From positions 1 to 56,238 of the forward strand of contig SACH01000001.1 in NCBI GenBank assembly GCA_009928645.1: a DNA stretch of 56,238 nt. The letters run 5' to 3'. Every line of letters starts with the position of its first letter. The stretch's first letter is position 1. The notes beneath the pieces were generated by a model. The model saw only the letters and a list, made by a program, of their open reading frames with translations, ran no database searches and was not told the origin of the DNA. The position numbers and the translations under genes were made by a program. The DNA comes from Gammaproteobacteria bacterium. GTDB taxonomy: Bacteria; Pseudomonadota; Gammaproteobacteria; Chromatiales; Chromatiaceae. Of this stretch, positions 24,265 through 32,482 are shown piece by piece.

Positions 24265-24405
24265 GGGGTCTGGGGCTTGGTCGGTGAGGTCATTCTGCCG
24301 GTGGGGGGTATCCGGTCGATGTCGTCCCAGCATCCGAGTGTTTCCGATTGTTTCCGTCGGTTTCCGCTACTGGGATGGGCCTGGGGGGCGCGGTACACTG
24401 CGCCC

Positions 24406-25161
24406 ATGAGTTCCTCCGCCCCCAGTCGCATCCTGGTCGTCGACGATGATCCCAGTCTCCGGGAGCTGCTGGCCGAATACCTGGGCGTCAATGGCCTGGC
24501 GGTGGAAACGGTGGCGGACGGGGAGGGGATGCGCGCGGCCTTGCGGCGCGGGATGCCGGACGCCATCGTGCTCGATCTGATGCTCCCCGGGGAGGATGGC
24601 TTGAGCCTGACGCGGGAACTGCGCGGCCTGTCCCAGGTGCCCATCCTCATGCTGTCCGCCCGGGGCGAGGAGATCGACCGGGTGGTGGGCCTGGAGGTCG
24701 GCGCCGACGACTATCTGTCCAAGCCCTTCGGTCCGCGGGAGCTGCTGGCCCGCCTGCATGCCCTGCTGCGCCGCGCCAAGCCTCCCGCGCGGCTCAGCGG
24801 ATCCGGGGTCCCGGCTTCCGCGGATGGTGGCCTCCGCCCGGAGGGCGCGCGGAATGCTTTCGGCCCCTTTGTCATGGATCTGGCGGCGCGTCGCCTGTTG
24901 CGTCAGGGTCGTGAGGAGCGGCTGACGGCCGCTGAATTCGATCTGCTGCGCGTCCTGGTGGAGCGCCCCAACCGCGTCCTGTCCCGGGATACACTGATTG
25001 ATCTCCTCAAGGGTTTCGACCGCGACCCCTTCGATCGCAGCATCGACATCCGCGTCACCCGCCTGCGCCGCAAGATCGAGGCCGACTCCGCCCGGCCGGT
25101 TTACATCCGTACCGTGCGCGGCCAGGGCTACCTGTTCAATCCCCGTGGCGACGAGCCATGA
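24406..25161 (+). CDS. OmpR-family response regulator
   Basis: The start at 24406 (MSSSAPSRILVVDDDPSLRE) gives 251 residues. The receiver has D57 in IVLDLMLPGEDG, Ser in MLSARG and Lys in YLSKPFG. The OmpR/PhoB winged helix follows a loop of about 30 residues and reads RLTAAEFDLLRVLVERPNRV, then SIDIRVTRLRRKIE and IRTVRGQGYLF. It overlaps the kinase gene by four bases. Position next to metal genes suggests control of that cluster; the signal is unknown. Confidence 0.9.
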   Translation: MSSSAPSRILVVDDDPSLRELLAEYLGVNGLAVETVADGEGMRAALRRGMPDAIVLDLMLPGEDGLSLTRELRGLSQVPILMLSARGEEIDRVVGLEVGADDYLSKPFGPRELLARLHALLRRAKPPARLSGSGVPASADGGLRPEGARNAFGPFVMDLAARRLLRQGREERLTAAEFDLLRVLVERPNRVLSRDTLIDLLKGFDRDPFDRSIDIRVTRLRRKIEADSARPVYIRTVRGQGYLFNPRGDEP

Positions 25162-26705
25162 GCCGGGGACAGGGGCCTGACCGACCGGCCGCCGCACCTA
25201 CCTGCCCCGCATCATCCGCTGGCCTCGCCCTCGTGCCAGGGCCGGGGGCTGGACCCATCACAACTATTCTGGCCCCTTCTCCCCAACCCTCCCCCGCCGA
25301 GGGAGAGGGAGCAAGAGAATCCGCGGCTTGTCCTGTCTCTACCAGACCAGGGATTGGGGAGTGTGAATGTTTACAACCCGTTAAGCCCGCGACCAGGGGT
25401 CTGGTGCGGTTTATCGCGCGCCCTCTGGCCATGGCCTTCATCCTCTTCGAGCTGCTCACCGCCGTGGCCGTGGTGGTCTTTCTGATGGGGCCGATGGCCC
25501 AGGGCTCGGCCGAACGCCTCGCCGGGCTCATGGTGCTATCCGCCCAGACCTGGAGTGAGTTGCCGCCCGAAACCCGGGCGGATTTCGAGCTGGAGTTGGC
25601 GCGAACCCATTGGCTGTCGCTGCGGGAGGCAGGCACCGCGCCACCCGCGATGGGCTGGCATGGCTTTTACGTCCATTTTCTGGAACGGGCCCTGGCGGCC
25701 AAGACGGGGAGCGAGCAGCACCTGAGGGGTGAGTGGCGTGACGGTGAGATCTGGTGGTGGGCGCGGCTGCCCTCCGGGGATGGCTGGATCGACGTCGGTT
25801 TTCCGGCCTGGCGCATCGGCACCCACCCCCTGATGGCCTTCCTGTTCACGCTGGGCGGGGGCCTGCTGCTGGCCCTGGTGGCGACCCTTTGGCTGGCGCG
25901 GCGCATCGCCGCGCCCCTGGCCCAGATGGAAAGGGCGACCGCCGTCGTGGGCCGGGGCGAAATCCCGGCTACCTTGCCCGAGGCGGGTCCCCGGGAACTG
26001 GCCACCCTGGCGGCGCGCTTCAATCTCATGGCCCGTCAGGTGCGGGAACTCCTGGCGGTCCGCACCACCCTGATGGCCGGTATCTCTCATGACCTGCGCA
26101 CGCCCCTGGCGCGCATGCGCTTAGCCCTGGCCCTGCTGGCGGAGCGGCCGACGCCGCGGCTGATCGCACGGCTGGAGGCGGATATCGCCGAGATGGATCA
26201 GTTGATCGGCAGGGTCCTGGATTTGGCGCGGGGCCTGGAGGCGGAGGCGCCGGTGGAACTGGACCTGAGAGCACTGCTGGCAGAGTTGGCCGAGGCGGCA
26301 CCAGCCAACCGGGTGCGTTGCACCCTGCCGGCCGCGCCCCTCGTCCGGTCGGTGCCGCCCCTGGCCCTGCGCCGGGTGATCGAGAATCTGCTGGAAAATG
26401 CCCTGCGTTATGGCCAGGTGCAGCCGGTGGACCTGGTGCTGGCGGTGTCCGCGGGCCAGGCGCGGGTCGGGGTCCTCGATCGGGGGCCGGGGATCCCGCC
26501 TGACCAGGTCGAGGCCATGTTCCAGCCCTTCCAGCGGGGGGATGCCTCGCGCAGCCCCCTCACCGGCGGCGCCGGCCTGGGACTCGCCATCGTGCGCCAA
26601 CTGGCGGAGACGCATGGCTGGCAAGTCCAACTCCAGTCCCGCGAGAATGGTGGCCTGGCGGCCTGGCTCCTCCTTGCTCCGCCCCTGCCCGCCGCCGGGT
26701 CCTGA
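25158..26705 (+). CDS. EnvZ-type sensor histidine kinase
   Basis: The gene starts with ATGA overlap to the regulator and encodes up to 515 residues. The first 80 residues are low complexity and contain a translated copy of the interspersed repeat (25273-25310). The conserved protein begins at ARPLAMAFILFELLTAVAVV, so a GTG at 25404 is an alternative start. It has two membrane segments around a periplasmic sensor (about 110-220), a HAMP domain, the H-box ISHDLRTPLARMRLAL (H311), N-box ENLLENALRYG and G-boxes DRGPGIPPDQ/GGAGLGLAIV. This is an EnvZ-like pair with the regulator just upstream. Confidence 0.88.
   Translation: MSRGQGPDRPAAAPTCPASSAGLALVPGPGAGPITTILAPSPQPSPAEGEGARESAACPVSTRPGIGECECLQPVKPATRGLVRFIARPLAMAFILFELLTAVAVVVFLMGPMAQGSAERLAGLMVLSAQTWSELPPETRADFELELARTHWLSLREAGTAPPAMGWHGFYVHFLERALAAKTGSEQHLRGEWRDGEIWWWARLPSGDGWIDVGFPAWRIGTHPLMAFLFTLGGGLLLALVATLWLARRIAAPLAQMERATAVVGRGEIPATLPEAGPRELATLAARFNLMARQVRELLAVRTTLMAGISHDLRTPLARMRLALALLAERPTPRLIARLEADIAEMDQLIGRVLDLARGLEAEAPVELDLRALLAELAEAAPANRVRCTLPAAPLVRSVPPLALRRVIENLLENALRYGQVQPVDLVLAVSAGQARVGVLDRGPGIPPDQVEAMFQPFQRGDASRSPLTGGAGLGLAIVRQLAETHGWQVQLQSRENGGLAAWLLLAPPLPAAGS
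25273..25310. repeat. interspersed hairpin repeat inside the kinase 5' end
   Basis: The element reads CCCCTTCTCCCCAACCCTCC followed by a GGGAGAGGG arm. It is the reverse-oriented relative of the repeat at 18564-18602. Here it is translated in frame as APSPQPSPAEGEGARE, which is unusual for an element of this kind. Confidence 0.6.
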
Positions 26706-26812
26706 CAAGGTTCGACCGGTCATCAACCTCATCCTGATCCCATCGCCAGCGTATTCCATCACCACCACCGCAACATCATTCTGATCCTCAACAGCACCTT
26801 CGGGCACGAACC

Positions 26813-27712
26813 ATGACCCAACCTGACCTCCGCCGCTTCGCCTGGCTGTCGATTGCCGCGGCCCTGGCGACCATCCTGCTCAAGACCTGGGCCTGGTGGC
26901 TCACGGGTTCCGTCGGCCTCCTGTCCGATGCCCTGGAATCCCTGGTCAACCTGGCCGGGGCACTCATGGCCCTGTGGATGCTGACCATCGCCGCCCAGCC
27001 GGCAGACGAGCAGCATCTCTATGGTCACGGCAAGGCGGAGTATTTCTCCAGCGGCTTTGAAGGTTTCCTGATCCTCGCCGCGGCGGCGGGCATCGGCTGG
27101 GCCGCCGTGGACCGGCTCCTGCATCCCCAGCCCCTGGAACAACTGGATCTGGGCCTGGCCATCTCGGTGGTGGCCTCGGTCATCAACTTACTCACCGCCC
27201 TGGTCCTGATCCGCGCTGGGCGGGAGCATCGCTCCATCACCCTCGAGGCCGACGCCCATCACCTTCTCACCGATGTCTGGACCTCCGTCGGCGTGATCCT
27301 CGGGGTGGCTGCCGTCTGGGCGACGGGCTGGCTCTGGCTGGACCCGGTCCTGGCCCTGCTGGTGGCGGCCAATATCGTCTGGACCGGTTATCGACTGGTC
27401 AGTCGCTCCGCGGCCGGGCTCATGGACACGGCCCTGCCCGCCGAGCAGCAGGCGGCGATCGCCGGGGTGCTGGCGAAGCATCAAAGCGCGGGCATCGCCT
27501 TTCACGCCCTCTGGACCCGCCAGGCCGGGGCGCGGGCCTTCGTCTCCTTCCATGTCCTGGTGCCCGGCCGCTGGACGGTTCAGCAAGGGCATGATCTGGT
27601 AGAAGGGATCGAGGGTGAATTGCGCGCCCTCCTACCCCATGCCCATGTCCTCACGCACCTGGAGCCGATCGAGGATCCCCTGTCCCATCAGGACCAGGAT
27701 CTCGATCGTTAG
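26813..27712 (+). CDS. cation diffusion facilitator (CDF) metal transporter
   Basis: The 299-residue protein has six membrane helices and a C-terminal cytoplasmic dimer domain. Landmarks are [20 protein letters not shown], the [11 protein letters not shown] loop, and the second transport motif [12 protein letters not shown] (HxxxD). The usual DxxxD of helix 2 appears as ESLVN, so the transported metal is hard to guess; Zn, Fe, Co, Mn or Ni are all possible. CDF proteins export divalent metals in exchange for protons. The C-terminal tail ends in a His/Asp-rich stretch (HQDQDLDR). It follows the kinase by 107 bases on the same strand. Confidence 0.9.
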   Translation: MTQPDLRRFAWLSIAAALATILLKTWAWWLTGSVGLLSDALESLVNLAGALMALWMLTIAAQPADEQHLYGHGKAEYFSSGFEGFLILAAAAGIGWAAVDRLLHPQPLEQLDLGLAISVVASVINLLTALVLIRAGREHRSITLEADAHHLLTDVWTSVGVILGVAAVWATGWLWLDPVLALLVAANIVWTGYRLVSRSAAGLMDTALPAEQQAAIAGVLAKHQSAGIAFHALWTRQAGARAFVSFHVLVPGRWTVQQGHDLVEGIEGELRALLPHAHVLTHLEPIEDPLSHQDQDLDR

Positions 27713-27746
27713 GCAACAGGTAGTTCCGGCTTTCTCCGCCGTCGCC

Positions 27747-28250
27747 ATGCCTCTGGATGCCTTGCCACCGCTCGCGGCTGACCAGCCCGAGGACCTGGTC
27801 GACCGCTGGCTGGATCGCAACCGCCGGGTGCTGCTGTTCGGCCCCTCGGGGAGCGGCAAGACCACGCTCGCCCAGGCCTTGGCCAGGGCGTTGGCGCGCC
27901 GCGACACTGGCGAGCGTCGGCCGGTCTGGTATCTGGGCGCCGATCCCGGCTCGCCCCTCCTTGGCGTTCCCGGTTGCCTCTCCCTGGCCCACTGGGGGGA
28001 GGATAGCTGGCGGCTCGTGGAGTTGGCGGCCCTCTGTACACTGGATGCCGCCCGCTTTCGCCTGCCCCTGGTGGCTGCGGTGGCCGAGCTCGCGTCCCGG
28101 GTCGGGGAGGGCGTCCTGCTGGTCGACACCCCGGGGGTGGTCAAGGGGGTGGCCGCCGCTGAACTCCTGGCGGGGCTGGTCCCGGCCGCCGGCATCGATC
28201 TGGTCCTGGCCCTGATCCCGGCCAGCGCGGCGCCGCCCCTGGCTCGGGAG
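27747..28250 (+). pseudogene. Clp1-like P-loop kinase, 3' end lost in a fusion
   Basis: The reading frame from the ATG at 27747 has the Clp1/Grc3-like order: VLLFGPSGSGKTTLAQALAR (Walker A), WYLGADPGSPLLG (usually DADPGQ), and VLLVDTPGVVKG (Walker B). After IDLVLALIPASAAPPLA, about residue 168, the frame runs into meaningless sequence and stops at 28331. At the same place another frame enters an MBL hydrolase. The C-terminal domain is missing, so activity is doubtful. The end coordinate is approximate. Confidence 0.6.
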
Positions 28251-28780
28251 CCACCCCGGTCCTGGCCTTCGCCTTTGAGCCCAGCCTGCGGATCAACATC
28301 CGCCCGGAGGCTTTGGCGGCCGCCGGGTTGACGCCGGGTCCCTGGCTGACGGGACTGAAACAGGCCATCCTCAAGGGCGAGTATAAGGCGCCGGTCACCT
28401 TGCCGGACGGTACCCGGCGACGGGTGGCCGACCTGATGGCGGAACTGACGCTGGTTCAACCCGGGGAGTCGCTGGTGTACGCCACCGACCTTGGCGACAC
28501 CCCGCAGAACCGGGACCGGCTGATCGCCCTGGCCACCGGCGCCCACACCCTGGTCTGTGAGGCGACCTTCCTGACCCGCGACCGCGCCCAGGCAGAGCGC
28601 ACCGGTCACCTCACCACCCAAGCCTGCAGCGAGATCGCCCAGGCCGCGGGCGTCCGCTATCTCATTCCCTGCCACATTTCACGCCGCTACGAGGCGGAGA
28701 TCGACCGCGTCTACGCCGAGATCGCCGCCGTCTGCCCGCAGACGGTCATTCCCCGACAGACCGGGGTGGTTGAGGATTGA
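28250..28780 (+). pseudogene. MBL-fold hydrolase (RNase Z-like), N-terminal half lost
   Basis: This frame reads PVLAFAFEPSLRINIRPEAL, then GLTPGPWLTGLKQAILKGE, VTLPDGT, LVYATDLGDTPQN, LVCEATFLTRD, HLTTQACSEIAQAAGVRYLI and CHISRRY. It is the C-terminal half of an RNase Z-like metallo-beta-lactamase, including the Asp and the His positions after it. The N-terminal half with HxHxDH is absent and there is no start codon in place. The junction with the Clp1-like frame lies near 28240-28260, so one deletion removed the 3' end of one gene and the 5' end of the next. Confidence 0.6.
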
Positions 28781-28843
28781 TGTCCACCAAAACCAAGAAG
28801 AAGAGTGGCGTAGTCCTTGGCTTTGCCCTCGCGTCAACTAAAG

Positions 28844-28862
28844 GTATGATCTTCAATCATAC
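28844..28862 (+). promoter_or_regulatory. inverted repeat operator of the toxin-antitoxin pair
   Basis: A perfect 7-base inverted repeat (GTATGAT at 28844-28850, ATCATAC at 28856-28862) lies 18 bases before the antitoxin ATG. It has the form of a ribbon-helix-helix or MazE binding site, so the antitoxin complex probably represses its own operon here. Confidence 0.55.
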
Positions 28863-28880
28863 TAGTTGAGGTCTTTCGTC

Positions 28881-29123
28881 ATGAGTCATACGAAGGTGGC
28901 TATCACCATTGAACAAGGGGTCTTGGCCCGCGTGGATGCTCTGGTGAGGCGGAAGGTATTTAGCAACCGCAGTCGCGCCATTCAGGAAGCGGTGCAGGAA
29001 AAACTGGAGAGATTGGAACGTAATCGCCTGGCGGAAGAGTGCGCGAAACTCGATCCAGTCTTTGAAAGGGCTATGGCTGACGAGGGGTTGTCCGAGGATT
29101 TGGCGGCATGGCCAAAATACTGA
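28881..29123 (+). CDS. MazE-like ribbon-helix-helix antitoxin
   Basis: The 80-residue protein begins [20 protein letters not shown]. It has a ribbon-helix-helix N-terminus ([20 protein letters not shown], then [15 protein letters not shown]) and an acidic C-terminus that should wrap around the toxin. I chose 28881 over 28866 because it directly precedes the conserved strand. The 3' end overlaps the toxin gene by 16 bases. Confidence 0.85.
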   Translation: MSHTKVAITIEQGVLARVDALVRRKVFSNRSRAIQEAVQEKLERLERNRLAEECAKLDPVFERAMADEGLSEDLAAWPKY

Positions 29124-29446
29124 GGGGGGAGATTCGCTGGGCGAATCTTAATCCCACCATTGGTCGGGAGCAGTCAGGGGAGCGTCCCGTGCTTATCTTG
29201 AGCCACAATGTTTTCAATGAGCGCTCGGGCACGGTGATTGCCATGGCCCTGACCAGCCAGGAGCAACGGGCAGGGTTTCCGCTAACCTATGAAATCCTCA
29301 AGGCGGAACTTCCCAAGCGTTCGTGGATTAAGATCAGCCAGATTCGCACCCTTTCAACGGAACGTATCGGCAAGAAAATGGGCATTCTCGACCCCGAGGA
29401 GATAGCCCAGGTCATTGACGGCCTCAATGAGATTATCGGCGGCTAA
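29108..29446 (+). CDS. mazF: MazF/PemK-type endoribonuclease toxin
   Basis: The 112-residue protein matches Maz[21 protein letters not shown] with the catalytic Arg, [15 protein letters not shown], and a later strand [20 protein letters not shown]. MazF proteins cut mRNA at short sequence motifs. It overlaps the antitoxin gene upstream and is followed by a hairpin-rich stretch before convergent acnB. Confidence 0.92.
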   Translation: MAKILRGEIRWANLNPTIGREQSGERPVLILSHNVFNERSGTVIAMALTSQEQRAGFPLTYEILKAELPKRSWIKISQIRTLSTERIGKKMGILDPEEIAQVIDGLNEIIGG

Positions 29447-29511
29447 GGCCGTCTGGCACTTAGAACCCCTGGTTGGGGTTAAAGATCGGTCAGTTGCTGT
29501 CGAATTCAGGG

Positions 29512-29547
29512 CCGCCGGCCTGACCGATTTGGTTCAGGCCGGTGCGG
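29512..29547. terminator. hairpin between mazF and acnB
   Basis: CCGCCGGCCTGA (29512-29523) pairs with TCAGGCCGGTGCGG (29534-29547), one mismatch, around a 10-base loop. A second small hairpin (AACCCC/GGGGTT) sits near 29464-29480. Neither has a T-run. They lie between convergent genes and may terminate acnB or mazF. Confidence 0.4.
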
Positions 29548-29560
29548 ACGAGCGGGTGTC

Positions 29561-32158
29561 TTAGACCGCCACGCCCTTGGCGGTCTCCGCGTACTCCTCG
29601 ATCTGGTCGAAGTTCATGTAGCGGTACACGCTGGCCTTGTCGGCGTCGATGATGCCCATCTCGGCCTGATACTCCGCCACCGTCGGCAGCTTGCCCAGCT
29701 TGGAGGCGATGGCCGCCAGTTCCGCCGAGGCCAGATACACGTTGGTGTTCTTGCCCAGGCGGTTGGGGAAGTTGCGGGTGCTGGTGGAGACCACGGTGGC
29801 CCCCTCGCGCACCTGGGCCTGGTTTCCCATGCACAGGCTGCAGCCGGGCATCTCGGTGCGGGCGCCGGCGACACCAAAGGTGTTGTAGTGACCTTCCTTG
29901 ACCAGTTCGCCCTGATCCATCTTGGTCGGCGGCGCCACCCACAGCTTGACCGGGATGTCGCGCTTACCGCCCAGCAGCTTGGCCGCGGCGCGGAAGTGGC
30001 CGATGTTGGTCATGCAGGAACCAATGAAGGCCTCGTCGATGGGGGTGCCGGCCACCTCGGACAGGAACTTGGCGTCGTCCGGGTCGTTGGGGCAGCAGAG
30101 GATGGGCTCCTTGATTTCGTTGAGGTCGATGTCGATCACCGCCGCGTAGTCGGCATCCCCATCGGCCGCCAGCAGTTGCGGGTTGGCCAGCCAGGCCTCG
30201 ACGTTCTTGATGCGCCGCTCCAGGGTGCGCCGGTCCTGATAGCCATCGGCGATCATGTTCTTCATCAGCACGATGTTGCTGGTGAGGTACTCGATGATGG
30301 GCGCCTGGTTGAGCTTGATGGTACAGCCGGCGGCGGAGCGTTCGGCGCTGGCGTCGGACAGCTCGAAGGCCTGTTCCACCTTGAGGTCCGGCAGCCCCTC
30401 GATCTCCAGGATGCGGCCGGAGAAGATGTTCTTCTTGCCGGCCTTGGCCACCGTCAGCAGACCCGACTTGATGGCGTAGAGGGGGATGGCGTGCACTAGG
30501 TCGCGCAGGGTGACGCCGGGCTGCATCTCGCCCGTGAAGCGCACCAGCACCGACTCGGGCATGTCCAGGGGCATGACGCCGGTGGCGGCGGCGAAGGCCA
30601 CCAGGCCGGAACCGGCCGGGAAGCTGATGCCGATGGGGAAGCGGGTATGGCTGTCGCCGCCGGTGCCCACGGTGTCGGGCAGCAGCAGGCGGTTGAGCCA
30701 GGAGTGGATGACGCCGTCGCCGGGGCGCAGGGAGACGCCACCGCGGGTGCTGATGAAGGCCGGCAACTCGCGGTGGGTCCTGACGTCCACCGGCTTGGGA
30801 TAGGCGGCGGTGTGACAGAAGGACTGCATCACCAGGTCGGCGGAGAAGCCCAGACAGGCCAGGTCCTTGAGCTCGTCGCGGGTCATGGGGCCGGTGGTGT
30901 CCTGGCTGCCGACGGTGGTCATGCGCGGCTCGCAATAGGTGCCGGGGCGGATGCCCTGGCCCTCGGGCAGGCCGCAGGCGCGCCCGACCATCTTCTGCGC
31001 CAGGGTGAAGCCCTTGCCACTGTCCACCGGGGCCTTGGGCAGGCGGAAGGCGGTGGCAGCGGGCAGGCCGAGAAAGTCACGCGCCCGGGCGGTGAGGCCG
31101 CGGCCGATGATGAGGTTGATGCGCCCGCCGGCCTGGACCTCGTCCAGCAGCACCTCGCTCTTGAGGGCGAACTCGGCCAGGACCTCGTCGCTGCCGTGCT
31201 TCACCACCTTGCCGTCATAGGGCCGGATGTCGACCACGTCGCCCATCTCCAGCCCGGAGACGTCCAGCTCGATGGGCAGGGAGCCCGAGTCCTCCTGGGT
31301 GTTGAAGAAAATGGGTGCGATCTTGCCGCCCAGGGTGACACCGCCGAAACGCTTGTTGGGGACGTAGGGGATGTCCTGGCCGGTGGCCCAGATGACGCTG
31401 TTGGTCGCGGACTTACGGCTGGAACCGGTGCCCACCACGTCGCCGACGTAGGCCACCAGGTGACCTTGCTGTTTCAGGTCTTCGATGAACTGGATGGGGC
31501 CGCGCTTGCCGTCCTCCTCGGGCTGGAAGGCCGCGTCGGGACGGGTGTTCTTGAGCATCGCCAGGTAGTGCAGGGGGATGTCGGGGCGGCTCCAGGCGTC
31601 GGGGGCGGGTGACAGGTCGTCGGTGTTGGTCTCGCCGGGGACCTTGAAGACGGTGACGGTGATGGACTGGGGCACCGCGGGACGGCTGGTGAACCACTCG
31701 GCGTCGGCCCAGCTCTGGATGACCTCCTGGGCCGTGGCGTTGCCGGCCTTGGCCTTCTCGGCGACGTCGTTGAAGAAGTCGAACATGAGCAGGGTCTTCT
31801 TCAGACCCGCGGCGGCGACCCCGGCCACCTCCGGGTCGTCCAGCAGTTCGATCAGCGGATGGACGTTGTAACCGCCGACCATGGTGCCCAGCAACTCGGT
31901 GGCCTTGGCCCGGCTGATCAGGCCCACCTGGAGATCACCATGAGCGACGGCGGCGAGGAAGCTGGCCTTGACCTGGGCCGCGTCGTCCACCCCCGGCGGC
32001 ACCCGGTGGGTGAGCAGGTCGAGCAGGAAGGCTTCTTCACCGGCGGGAGGATGTTTGATCAGTTCGATCAGCTCGGCGGTCTGCTGGGCGGTGAGGGGCA
32101 GGGGAGGGATGCCGAGGGCGGCGCGCTCGGCGACATGTTGGCGGTAGGCTTGCAGCAT
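29561..32158 (-). CDS. acnB: aconitate hydratase B
   Basis: The 865-residue protein has the AcnB length and order: an N-terminal HEAT-like region, the swivel ([28 protein letters not shown]), and the catalytic domains. The iron-sulfur cluster ligands are Cys in GSCMTNIGH and in CSLCMGN. The active-site run [13 protein letters not shown] is intact. AcnB interconverts citrate and isocitrate in the TCA cycle and can act as an iron-responsive RNA-binding protein when its cluster is lost. The ATG at 32158 follows a palindrome 53 bases upstream. Confidence 0.96.
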   Translation of the reverse strand: MLQAYRQHVAERAALGIPPLPLTAQQTAELIELIKHPPAGEEAFLLDLLTHRVPPGVDDAAQVKASFLAAVAHGDLQVGLISRAKATELLGTMVGGYNVHPLIELLDDPEVAGVAAAGLKKTLLMFDFFNDVAEKAKAGNATAQEVIQSWADAEWFTSRPAVPQSITVTVFKVPGETNTDDLSPAPDAWSRPDIPLHYLAMLKNTRPDAAFQPEEDGKRGPIQFIEDLKQQGHLVAYVGDVVGTGSSRKSATNSVIWATGQDIPYVPNKRFGGVTLGGKIAPIFFNTQEDSGSLPIELDVSGLEMGDVVDIRPYDGKVVKHGSDEVLAEFALKSEVLLDEVQAGGRINLIIGRGLTARARDFLGLPAATAFRLPKAPVDSGKGFTLAQKMVGRACGLPEGQGIRPGTYCEPRMTTVGSQDTTGPMTRDELKDLACLGFSADLVMQSFCHTAAYPKPVDVRTHRELPAFISTRGGVSLRPGDGVIHSWLNRLLLPDTVGTGGDSHTRFPIGISFPAGSGLVAFAAATGVMPLDMPESVLVRFTGEMQPGVTLRDLVHAIPLYAIKSGLLTVAKAGKKNIFSGRILEIEGLPDLKVEQAFELSDASAERSAAGCTIKLNQAPIIEYLTSNIVLMKNMIADGYQDRRTLERRIKNVEAWLANPQLLAADGDADYAAVIDIDLNEIKEPILCCPNDPDDAKFLSEVAGTPIDEAFIGSCMTNIGHFRAAAKLLGGKRDIPVKLWVAPPTKMDQGELVKEGHYNTFGVAGARTEMPGCSLCMGNQAQVREGATVVSTSTRNFPNRLGKNTNVYLASAELAAIASKLGKLPTVAEYQAEMGIIDADKASVYRYMNFDQIEEYAETAKGVAV

Positions 32159-32210
32159 GGGGAATCCATCTTGTTGGTGGTGGTGGGGGAAGGGGGCATT
32201 TTAGCCAATA

Positions 32211-32234
32211 TTGCACTGCCGCATACCAGTGCAA
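32211..32234. promoter_or_regulatory. palindrome between acnB and glnE
   Basis: TTGCACTG (32211-32218) and CAGTGCAA (32227-32234) form a perfect inverted repeat with an 8-base spacer. The half-site TTGCACT has a faint likeness to NtrC half-sites (TGCACC), but the spacing differs. It lies 53 bases before the acnB start and about 250 before glnE. The same intergenic stretch holds a TATAAAAT at 32310-32317 on the glnE side. Confidence 0.4.
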
Positions 32235-32482
32235 GACCCGGCCGCCAGCGGCGGTCGTGCCCCTGATCCTCCGTGGTACGACCATGACCAAGCCTCGACA
32301 GGCTTCGGGTATAAAATGCCCATCGGGGCCAGGCACAAGCGGAAGGGTGCGCCAGGGAGCGCCAGTTCCTGAGCCGTTTTCATAGGGCAAGGCTGCAAGC
32401 TTTCGTGCCCAGTGAAAACCCAACCCGATCCCAGCCATAATCCAACGTGGAATCAACCCACAACCCAACCCTCGGAACGCAC

